From NCBI RefSeq assembly GCF_947378715.1, contig NZ_CANCLE010000202.1, forward strand, positions 1 through 6,200: DNA of 6,200 bases. Direction: 5' to 3'. Source of the stretch: Phenylobacterium aquaticum (GTDB lineage Bacteria > Pseudomonadota > Alphaproteobacteria > Caulobacterales > Caulobacteraceae). The position numbers and the translations under genes are program-made. The notes beneath the pieces were generated by a model. That model had not been told where the DNA came from. It did no database searches and saw only the letters and a list, made by a program, of their open reading frames with translations. Below, piece by piece: positions 1 to 5,212 of the stretch (position 1 is its first letter; the number at the start of each line of letters is the position of its first letter).

Positions 1-108
1 GGTCAGGCCGCCGGTCTCCTGGATCAGGCGGTCGGACAGCGTGGATTTGCCGTGGTCGATGTGGGCCACGATGGAGAAGTTGCGGATGTGGGAAAGCGGC
101 GTCGTCAT
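1..108 (-). CDS. lepA: Elongation factor 4 (LepA), N-terminal fragment
   Basis: Partial gene: only the first 36 codons are in the window; the rest lies to the left. LepA/EF4 is a ribosome-binding translational GTPase of the cytoplasm. The fragment reads MTTPLSHIRNFSIVAHIDHG then KSTLSDRLIQETGGLT. It holds the G1/P-loop (residues 15-22, A-H-I-D-H-G-K-S), and the leading I-R-N-F-S-I-V-A-H-I-D-H-G run is the LepA signature; TypA and EF-G read differently here. The ATG at 106-108 (complement) is preceded by AGAGG (complement of 118-122) at 9 nt spacing, which supports this start. It diverges from the DUF559 gene across a 103-base gap where I see no clear promoter. The identity is secure despite the short length because the G1 region is so conserved. 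Confidence 0.93.
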   Translation of the reverse strand, partial: MTTPLSHIRNFSIVAHIDHGKSTLSDRLIQETGGLT

Positions 109-211
109 GTTGGCCAGCCTCTAGCACATTCGCGGGCCTGTGCGAGCCGGTCTGCCTTGTGCGACAGAATATCCGCGACTAGAACATAGAGGGAACAACC
201 GGGCCGTCGGC

Positions 212-607
212 ATGTATCACTCGCCTAAACGCGCGATCGCCAAGCGAATGCGACAGGCGCCAACGGCGCAGGAGGCGCGTCTCTGGGACGCTTTGCGAGC
301 TCGCCAGCTGGGCGGATTCAAGTTTCGGCGACAGCTTCCGATCGGCCCTTATGTTGTGGACTTCGTCTGCTTGCAGCAGCGTTTGATCGTCGAGGCGGAC
401 GGTCCGTTTCACTTCGACGACGGGGATCGCGACGCGTGGTTCGCCGAGGCGGGCTATCGGGTCCTTAGGTTCACCAATCAGCAGATCGCCACGAATCTGG
501 AGGGCGTATTGACGTCCATCTTGGCCAAAGCCTCCCCACGGCGATCCTTCTCCCCTTGCGGGAGAAGGTGGCCCCTCGGAGAGGGGTCGGATGAGGGGAC
601 TCCTTGA
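212..607 (+). CDS. DUF559 / Vsr-like endonuclease-fold protein with a repeat-encoded tail
   Basis: Product of 131 residues. Residues 17-107 match the DUF559 family, which has a PD-(D/E)xK fold related to very-short-patch repair endonucleases. Visible landmarks are T-x-x-E-x-R-L-W (18-25), G-F-K-F-R-R-Q-x-P-I-G-P-Y-V-V-D-F (35-51), I-V-E-A-D-G (59-64) and G-Y-R-V-L-R-F (81-87). D50, E61 and D63 are the likely metal or catalytic residues. The stretch between D-G and G-Y-R-V looks about four residues shorter than I recall for the family. I chose ATG 212 because the family core starts just after it; an in-frame GTG at 140 would add 24 unconserved residues. No good Shine-Dalgarno is present (AGAGGGA lies 17 nt upstream). 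Residues from about 111 to the end are encoded by the left arm of the palindromic repeat, so the native C-terminus was probably replaced by repeat insertion. Third positions are less G/C-biased than in neighbouring genes, hinting at acquisition. Substrate and role are unknown. Confidence 0.8.
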   Translation: MYHSPKRAIAKRMRQAPTAQEARLWDALRARQLGGFKFRRQLPIGPYVVDFVCLQQRLIVEADGPFHFDDGDRDAWFAEAGYRVLRFTNQQIATNLEGVLTSILAKASPRRSFSPCGRRWPLGEGSDEGTP

Positions 608-692
608 CTGAGGTGCGTGAGCGCGCTAGCGCGCGCACCCCTCATCCGACCTGGCTCCGCCAGGCCACCTTCTCCCCCAAGTGGAGAAGGAT
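544..692. repeat. Two-arm inverted palindromic repeat (REP/BIME- or RIME-like)
   Basis: The left arm (544-598) and the reverse complement of the right arm (638-692) align without gaps at 47 of 55 positions. Each arm holds hairpin A with stem CCTTCTCC/GGAGAAGG (546-568 left; 668-690 right), then GGTGG, then hairpin B with a 6-bp stem and a GGA loop (572-586 left; 650-664 right), then TCGGATGAGGGG. The arms are separated by a 39-base spacer containing the perfect palindrome GCGCGCTAGCGCGC. The design recalls repetitive palindromic intergenic elements of Alphaproteobacteria such as RIME of rhizobia; that comparison is from memory. No transposase is present, so movement, if any, would depend on enzymes elsewhere. 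The left arm overlaps the end of the DUF559 reading frame. Confidence 0.85.
621..634. repeat. 14-bp perfect palindrome in the repeat spacer
   Basis: GCGCGCTAGCGCGC reads identically on both strands. It is flanked by GGTGCG (612-617) and CGCACC (634-639), so the centre of the element can form its own stem. It sits between the two arms at the axis of the inverted repeat. Confidence 0.6.
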
Positions 693-706
693 TTGATGCG
701 ACTCCA

Positions 707-723
707 CGCCCCACTGCGGGGCG
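707..723. repeat. Short GC hairpin downstream of the repeat
   Basis: CGCCCC (707-712), loop ACTGC, GGGGCG (718-723). A 10-bp palindrome CCGGGCCCGG follows at 725-734. No T-run follows on either strand, so this is not a standard intrinsic terminator. It may still end transcripts or simply reflect high GC. Confidence 0.35.
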
Positions 724-739
724 CCGGGCCCGGACATGG

Positions 740-754
740 TTAATCCGCCGTTAA
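740..754. promoter_or_regulatory. CtrA box (TTAA-N7-TTAA) upstream of eipA
   Basis: TTAA (740-743), seven bases, TTAA (751-754): an exact full site for the cell-cycle response regulator CtrA, in otherwise GC-rich DNA. It ends 69 bases before the chosen eipA ATG, a normal promoter position. A GANTC (CcrM methylation) site lies at 700-704. Published work on Brucella abortus reports that eipA is directly activated by CtrA, so the site is in the expected place. I cannot assign a clear -10 element. Confidence 0.7.
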
Positions 755-808
755 GGCTCGCGCCGCAATGAAGACCAGATGGGATGGGACCGTTGCGGTC
801 CAGAACCT

Positions 809-815
809 GGGAGAG
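809..815 (+). promoter_or_regulatory. Ribosome binding site deciding the eipA start
   Basis: GGGAGAG ends 8 bases before ATG 824. The upstream in-frame ATG at 779 has no comparable site and would place 15 residues ahead of the signal peptide, so 824 is preferred. Confidence 0.7.
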
Positions 816-823
816 CCTTGTCC

Positions 824-1480
824 ATGGATCGTCGCACGCTGATCGCTTCGGCCGCCGCCGCCCTGGGAGCGGCGAGCGCCGCCCGCGCCCAATCCTACCC
901 CAAGGCGGCCTATCCGGCCGGCACCACCAACATGCCGGTCCAGGGACCGCCGCCGCCGGTGACGCCGTCCCCGACCTATCCCGCCAATGCGCCGGCCGAG
1001 ACCTTCAGCCGCGAGGAGATCGTCAACAACGTCTCCGACTTCATGGGGGTCACCGCCGAGACCGCCGGGGGCGTGGTCGAGCGCGTGTTCAAGGACAATG
1101 GCCGACCGACCGGCTACATCGCCGGCGAGGAAGGCTCAGGCGCCGTGGGCGTCGGCCTGCGCTATGGCCGCGGCCTGCTCTATATGAAGAACAAGCCCCC
1201 GGTGGAGATCTGGTGGCAGGGCCCCTCGGTGGGCTGGGATGTCGGCGGCAACGCCAGCCGGGTCTTCACCCTCTGCTATAATCTCCAGTATCCGGACGTG
1301 ATCTTCCAGCGCTTCCCCGGCGTCGACGGCTCGGCCTATTTCATCGGCGGGCTGGGGGTGAACTATCAGCGGGCCAACGACATCGTCCTGGCCCCGATCC
1401 GGGCCGGCGTGGGCCTGCGGCTGGGCGCCAATGTCGGCTATCTGTCCTATAGCCGCGCCCGCCACTGGTGGCCGTTCTAG
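824..1480 (+). CDS. eipA: Exported DUF1134 protein, EipA-type envelope integrity protein
   Basis: Product of 218 residues. A signal peptide covers about residues 1-22: M-D-R-R-T-L-I start, alanine-rich core, A-R-A then Q-S as cleavage site. The R-R pair is Tat-like but could equally be Sec. A proline-rich linker (about 39-55) leads into the DUF1134 domain (about 58-218). Landmarks include F-S-R-E-E-I-V (61-67), V-G-V-G-L-R-Y-G-R-G (108-117), G-P-S-V-G-W-D-V-G-G-N-A-S-R-V-F (133-148) and Y-L-S-Y-S (206-210), ending W-W-P-F. In Brucella, EipA is a soluble periplasmic eight-stranded beta-barrel needed for resistance to envelope stress, and its gene is directly activated by CtrA. The same role here is inferred from family and promoter. 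The single cysteine (C151) argues against a disulfide. The gene has its own CtrA-box promoter and ends 5 bases from the convergent yqhA-type gene, with no visible terminator in the gap. Confidence 0.87.
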   Translation: MDRRTLIASAAAALGAASAARAQSYPKAAYPAGTTNMPVQGPPPPVTPSPTYPANAPAETFSREEIVNNVSDFMGVTAETAGGVVERVFKDNGRPTGYIAGEEGSGAVGVGLRYGRGLLYMKNKPPVEIWWQGPSVGWDVGGNASRVFTLCYNLQYPDVIFQRFPGVDGSAYFIGGLGVNYQRANDIVLAPIRAGVGLRLGANVGYLSYSRARHWWPF

Positions 1481-1485
1481 ATCCC

Positions 1486-2040
1486 TCAGTGCTTGTCGGT
1501 CTTCGAGGTCAGAAGGTCCATGACCGCCAGCAGCACGCCGGAGACCACGAAGGTCACGTGGATCGCGACCAGCCAGGCCAGGTGGCGGTCGTCGATCTGC
1601 TCGCCCTCGGCCAGCTTCATGAAGGCCTTGAGCAGGGCGATGGCCGAGATCGCCACGATGGAGGCGATCAGCTTCATCTTCAGGCCTGAGAAGTCCACCG
1701 TGCCCATCCAGCTCGGCCGGTCCTCGTGGTCGCCGGTGTCGATCTTGGAGACGAAGTTCTCGTAGCCGGAGAAGATCACGATCAGGAGCAGGTTGCCGGC
1801 CAGCGACAGGTCGATCAGCGACAGCACCATCAGGATCGCCCCTTCCGGGGTCATGGTCATGACGTGGCTGAATTCGACGAAGGCCTCGCGGAAGAACACC
1901 ACCACCAGGGCGGCCAGCGCCACCACCAGCCCGACATAGAAGGGCGCCATCAGCCAGCGGGCGCGGAACAGACCGGTCTCCAGCCAGCGCTCAATGGCGG
2001 GTTTCGAGGACGGGTGGCGTGGCGTGGGCGACTGGGTCAT
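1486..2040 (-). CDS. YqhA/UPF0114-family inner-membrane protein
   Basis: Product of 184 residues. Four hydrophobic segments are visible at about 29-50, 67-91, 121-139 and 153-176, connected by short loops. The family signature S-L-I-D-L-S-L-A-G-N-L-L (74-85) followed by F-S-G-Y-E-N-F-V-S-K-I-D (90-101) is intact, as is the entry motif I-E-R-W-L-E (16-21) before R-W-L-M-A-P-F-Y-V-G-L. Its function is unknown; it should sit in the cytoplasmic membrane. I chose ATG at 2038-2040 because the family core begins about 15 residues later. A GTG at 2116-2118 would add 26 residues of unlike composition. Neither start has a clear ribosome binding site. It is convergent with eipA and divergent from the GGDEF-EAL gene, so probably a single-gene unit. 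Confidence 0.85.
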   Translation of the reverse strand: MTQSPTPRHPSSKPAIERWLETGLFRARWLMAPFYVGLVVALAALVVVFFREAFVEFSHVMTMTPEGAILMVLSLIDLSLAGNLLLIVIFSGYENFVSKIDTGDHEDRPSWMGTVDFSGLKMKLIASIVAISAIALLKAFMKLAEGEQIDDRHLAWLVAIHVTFVVSGVLLAVMDLLTSKTDKH

Positions 2041-2131
2041 GGCCTGGACATTTATGAAAGAAATCCGGTGGATCAAGATGTTGTCGCGTGTCGGGCGACG
2101 ACGGCAAATACTCTCCACGCCAGGTATAGAC

Positions 2132-2146
2132 TCCCCATTTTGGGGA
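2132..2146. repeat. Small inverted repeat in the yqhA/GGDEF-EAL gap
   Basis: TCCCC (2132-2136), loop ATTTT, GGGGA (2142-2146). It lies in the 226-base divergent gap, overlapping a GANTC site at 2129-2133; a second GANTC is at 2161-2165. It could be a weak protein-binding site. It is short enough to be chance. Confidence 0.3.
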
Positions 2147-2179
2147 TATGGCCAAGAAAAGAGTCATTCGCCTGTCGTC

Positions 2180-2194
2180 TTAAATCAAAATTGA
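2180..2194. promoter_or_regulatory. Near-consensus CtrA box upstream of the GGDEF-EAL gene
   Basis: TTAA (2180-2183), seven bases, TTGA (2191-2194): seven of eight core positions match the CtrA full site with exact N7 spacing. It ends 72 bases before the GTG start, almost the same geometry as the perfect box before eipA (69 bases). It sits in a short A/T-rich patch in GC-rich DNA. CtrA control of this gene is inference. Confidence 0.5.
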
Positions 2195-2266
2195 ACCCCG
2201 TTCTGTGAAGTTGGCCTCGAAGGCGCTGGCGCTGTCCGCCGCGGCTGAGAGGAGCTTGACGACCTG

Positions 2267-4588
2267 GTGAGAGATTTCGCGTCGGGCGATCCTCGGCTGT
2301 CCTGGCAGGACATCACCGGGTGGAGCGAAGGGCTCGACGCCCGTCTGGGCGAGGTCCGCGCGGCGCAGATTCACGCCATCACGGGCGCCATTCCCTTGAT
2401 GGTGCTGGCCAATCTTCTGATCGTCGCCGTCCTCATGGCCGTGGTCTGGCCCCATGCGCCGGCCCGCGAGGTGCTCACCTGGGGCGCCGCCATGGCGGGG
2501 GGCCTGCTGCTGGCCCTGGACGCCTGGCGCCGGGTCCGCGGACGGCCCGCGCCCCGGCGGCTCTCCGCCCGGGCGACCCGTCGAGCGACCGTTCACGCGG
2601 GCGCCCTGGGCGTTCTCTGGGGCCTCGCGCCGCTGTTGTGGTTCTCCCAGATCGGCGGGCTGGACCAGGCCCTGATCTCGGCCCTGGTCGTCGGTCTCAT
2701 GGCGGCCGGCGCCTTCGCGCTCGCCGCCGCGCCCACCGTCGCCATCGGCTATGTGGCCGGCCTGGGGCTTGGGGCGATGCTCGCCCTGGTCACCACCGGC
2801 GAGGTGATCGGAGCGGCGGCCGGGCTGCTGCTCGCGGTCTATATGGCGGTGCTGATCGCGGGCGTCGCCGGTGCGGCCCGCCAGTTCGTGGCGCGATTCC
2901 GGGCCGAGGCCGCCCTGGCCGAGCACGGCCAGCTGATCGGCATGCTGCTGCATGACTTCGAGGACAAGGGCGCCGACTGGCTCTGGCAGATCGACGCCCA
3001 GGGCTTGCTCAGCCATGTCAGCCACCGCATGGCCGACCTGCTCGGTCGGGTGGCGGGCGACCTGATCGGCGCGCCCTTGCTGGAACTTTTCCGGGTCGAG
3101 GGCGTGCGCCCTCTGTCCCACGCCATGGAGCGCCGCCAGCCGTTCCGCGACCAGCTGACCCCGGTGGAGATCGCCGGCGAACTGCGTTGGTGGTCGCTGT
3201 CGGCCAGCCCGGCCCTGGACGAGGACGGCGATTTCATCGGCTATCGCGGGGTGGGCTCCGATGTCACCGAGCAGCAGCGCGCCAAGGCCCAGATCGAACA
3301 GCTGGCCCGCTTCGACGGCCTGACCGGCCTGCTCAACCGCACGCAGTTCCACCAGGAGGTCCGCCGCGCCATCGGCGCCGAGAGCCTGGTCCGGCCGGGC
3401 TCGGCCGCGCTCCTGTGCCTGGACCTCGACCACTTCAAGGACGTCAACGACACCCTGGGGCACCCGGCCGGGGACGCCCTGCTCTGCGCGGTCGCCATGC
3501 GGCTGCGCGCGGTGCTGCGGACCGACGACCTGCTGGCGCGGCTGGGTGGCGACGAGTTCGCGGTGCTGGCGCGTGGCGAGCAGGACTTCGAGGCGCTGGG
3601 CGCCCGGCTGATCGCCGCCATCTCCCCGCCCTATGAGATCGACGGGGTGGAGGTCAGTGTCGGCGTCAGCATCGGCGTCGCCGTGGTCGGCGAGGATGGC
3701 CTGGATGTCGACCATCTGATCCGCAACGCCGACCTGGCGCTCTATCGCGCCAAGGAGGACGGCAAGGCCCGGTCCCGGCGCTACAATCCCTCCATGCATG
3801 CGCTGGCCGAGGAGCGCCGCGCCCTGCAGACCGATCTGCGCCAGGCCCTGGAGGCCGACGAATTCTATCTGGCCTACCAGCCGATCCTCGACGCCGCGAC
3901 CCACCAGGTGGTGGCCTTCGAGACCCTGCTGCGCTGGCGCCACCCGACCCGGGGCGAGGTCTCGCCCTATAAGTTCGTCCCTGCCGCAGAGGAAGCCGGC
4001 CTGATCAACATGATCGGCGAATGGGTCCTGCGCCGGGCCTGCATGGAGGCGGTGGGCTGGCCTGAGCATGTGCGGGTGGCGATCAATGTCTCCCCGGCCC
4101 AGGTCATGAACCCCAACCTCACTGGCCTGGTGCTCAGCGCCCTGGCCACGGCCGGGCTGGCGCCCGACCGGCTGGAGCTGGAGGTCACCGAGGCGCTGTT
4201 CCTCAAGGAGACCGAGGCGACACAGGCCGCCCTGCACAAGCTGCGGGCCCTGGGCGTGCGGATCGCGCTGGACGACTTCGGCACCGGCTATTCCAGCCTG
4301 GGCTATCTGCGAACCTTCCCGTTCGACAAGATCAAGATCGACAGGTCCTTCGTCGAGGGCGCGACCCACCGACCGGACTGCATCGCCATCATCCGGGCCA
4401 TCATCGCCCTGGCCGACAGCCTGGGCATGGTCACCACGGCCGAGGGGGTCGAGACCCAGGCGCAACTGGACGCCATCCAGGCCATGGGCTGCCGCCAGGT
4501 CCAGGGCTTCCTCTTGTCCCACCCCGTGCCGCTGGCCGAGGCCACCCGCTTCGCCCTGCTGGGCGTGGATGTCGCCCAGGCGGCCTAG
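2267..4588 (+). CDS. Membrane c-di-GMP protein: 6 TM, PAS, GGDEF and EAL
   Basis: Product of 773 residues. Hydrophobic segments at about 41-61, 69-85, 110-126, 136-156, 158-178 and 181-203 form a six-helix membrane sensor I cannot name. A PAS-like domain (about 232-335) ends in S-D-V-T-E-Q-Q. The GGDEF domain (about 346-505) has an intact G-G-D-E-F (427-431) and an allosteric I-site R-T-D-D (418-421) at canonical five-residue spacing, so cyclase activity and product inhibition are both plausible. The EAL domain (about 517-765) reads E-T-L-L-R-W (552-557) instead of E-A-L, but the metal and catalytic positions look intact: E552, N607, E639, D-D-F-G-T-G (669-674), K690 in K-I-D, E726 in A-E-G-V-E, and Q-V-Q-G-F (744-748). 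It may both make and degrade c-di-GMP; the net direction cannot be read from sequence. The GTG start is bounded upstream by an in-frame stop at 2246-2248; AGAGGAG (2248-2254) lies 12 bases before it, a slightly long spacing. Its TAG stop overlaps that of the convergent hydrolase. Confidence 0.93.
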   Translation: MRDFASGDPRLSWQDITGWSEGLDARLGEVRAAQIHAITGAIPLMVLANLLIVAVLMAVVWPHAPAREVLTWGAAMAGGLLLALDAWRRVRGRPAPRRLSARATRRATVHAGALGVLWGLAPLLWFSQIGGLDQALISALVVGLMAAGAFALAAAPTVAIGYVAGLGLGAMLALVTTGEVIGAAAGLLLAVYMAVLIAGVAGAARQFVARFRAEAALAEHGQLIGMLLHDFEDKGADWLWQIDAQGLLSHVSHRMADLLGRVAGDLIGAPLLELFRVEGVRPLSHAMERRQPFRDQLTPVEIAGELRWWSLSASPALDEDGDFIGYRGVGSDVTEQQRAKAQIEQLARFDGLTGLLNRTQFHQEVRRAIGAESLVRPGSAALLCLDLDHFKDVNDTLGHPAGDALLCAVAMRLRAVLRTDDLLARLGGDEFAVLARGEQDFEALGARLIAAISPPYEIDGVEVSVGVSIGVAVVGEDGLDVDHLIRNADLALYRAKEDGKARSRRYNPSMHALAEERRALQTDLRQALEADEFYLAYQPILDAATHQVVAFETLLRWRHPTRGEVSPYKFVPAAEEAGLINMIGEWVLRRACMEAVGWPEHVRVAINVSPAQVMNPNLTGLVLSALATAGLAPDRLELEVTEALFLKETEATQAALHKLRALGVRIALDDFGTGYSSLGYLRTFPFDKIKIDRSFVEGATHRPDCIAIIRAIIALADSLGMVTTAEGVETQAQLDAIQAMGCRQVQGFLLSHPVPLAEATRFALLGVDVAQAA

Positions 4589-5139
4589 GGCTTTTCCGCA
4601 AGGTCCGTGCTGGCCACCAGCCGCGCGCCGGAGGCGGCGAAGGCCGCGTTGCTGCGGGCGATGATCTGGTCGGCGGTCTCGCCGCCAAAGTCCCAGGTGC
4701 TGTGCGCATCCGACACCACCGTGACCTTCAGTCCGGCCTGGAGCGCCCCGGCCACCGTGGCGGTGACGCACTGGTCGGTCTGCGCGCCCAGCAGCACGAC
4801 CTCGCCGGCGCCCTGGGCCGCGATCCATGGGCTGAGGTCGGGATTGCTGAAGGCGTCGCCCACCTGCTTGGAGAAGGTCGGCTCCTCCGGCGCCTGGCCG
4901 AGCGCCGGCCAGACCGGCCAGCCGGCCGCGCCGGGGGCCAGGCTATCGCCGCCACCGCCGTCATGGCGCACGAAGGCCACCTTGCGACCGCTGCGCCGCG
5001 CCCAGTCGATCACCGTCCGCACCCGGGCGACCAGGCCGTCGGCGTCATGGATCGGCGGCTCGGCGACGCCGTCGAACATGCCGGTCTGCAGGTCGATGAC
5101 CAGGACAGGGGCGGTGGCGGCTATGGCGGGTTGGGTCAT
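4585..5139 (-). CDS. Isochorismatase-family cysteine hydrolase
   Basis: Product of 184 residues, a normal length for the isochorismatase-like alpha/beta hydrolase fold. The triad is visible: D16 in V-I-D-L-Q, K91 in F-S-K-Q-V-G-D-A-F, and C124 in T-D-Q-C-V. The G-A-Q-T stretch (118-121) just before the cysteine is the usual cis-peptide region. The family includes amidases, nicotinamidases and isochorismatases. Nothing here fixes the substrate, and the neighbours do not form an obvious pathway. It is probably cytoplasmic, as no signal peptide is present. The ATG at 5137-5139 (complement) has no Shine-Dalgarno, but a promoter-like pair is placed so that the transcript could begin at or next to the ATG, suggesting a leaderless message. 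Its stop (TAG, complement of 4585-4587) shares CTAG with the stop of the GGDEF-EAL gene. Confidence 0.9.
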   Translation of the reverse strand: MTQPAIAATAPVLVIDLQTGMFDGVAEPPIHDADGLVARVRTVIDWARRSGRKVAFVRHDGGGGDSLAPGAAGWPVWPALGQAPEEPTFSKQVGDAFSNPDLSPWIAAQGAGEVVLLGAQTDQCVTATVAGALQAGLKVTVVSDAHSTWDFGGETADQIIARSNAAFAASGARLVASTDLAEKP

Positions 5140-5145
5140 GGGGAA

Positions 5146-5173
5146 AACATAGCGCCGGGAGGTCGGCGATCAA
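5146..5173 (-). promoter_or_regulatory. Possible promoter of the hydrolase gene
   Basis: On the minus strand, TTGATC (complement of 5168-5173) is followed after 16 bases by TATGTT (complement of 5146-5151). A start about 7 bases downstream falls at the ATG (5139), matching the lack of a ribosome binding site. This would uncouple the hydrolase from the dehydrogenase gene upstream. Hexamer matches are only moderate (4 of 6 each). Confidence 0.35.
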
Positions 5174-5212
5174 GTTTGACGCGGACCGGATTCCCCTGGA
5201 CCAATCGCTGAT

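Noticed and set aside
140..211. Longer DUF559 start at GTG 140
   Set aside because: The extra 24 residues are not family-like and have no supporting ribosome binding site; ATG 212 fits the domain start better.
544..692. CRISPR array or insertion sequence
   Set aside because: There are only two arms, in inverted rather than direct orientation, with no regular spacers and no transposase or terminal duplication visible.
707..723. Intrinsic terminator after the DUF559 gene
   Set aside because: A hairpin is present but no T-run follows on either strand, so it is listed only as an inverted repeat.
2041..2118. Longer start (GTG at 2116-2118, minus) for the YqhA-family protein
   Set aside because: The added 26 residues are arginine-rich and unlike the family, whose members begin shortly before the E-R-W/F-L-E motif.
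2148..2183. Tiny frame M-A-K-K-R-V-I-R-L-S-S in the yqhA/GGDEF-EAL gap
   Set aside because: Eleven codons, with a G-rich stretch too close to the ATG to be a good ribosome binding site, and it overlaps the CtrA-like box. Chance is the simpler explanation.
1726..2208. 160-codon plus-strand frame opposite the yqhA-type gene
   Set aside because: Rich in H, Q, G and D with no recognisable fold; it is the shadow of a gene with clear transmembrane helices and family motifs on the minus strand.
2180..4828. Very long open frame (882 codons) on the minus strand opposite the GGDEF-EAL gene
   Set aside because: Its translation is low-complexity (rich in G, R, A, Q, H, D), matches no family I know, and mirrors a strongly conserved protein on the other strand. 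Long antisense frames are expected in high-GC DNA.
5153..5168. Terminator between the dehydrogenase and hydrolase genes
   Set aside because: The CGCCG/CGGCG stem is only 5 bp, and the T-rich stretch after it (minus strand) is better read as part of a -10 element.
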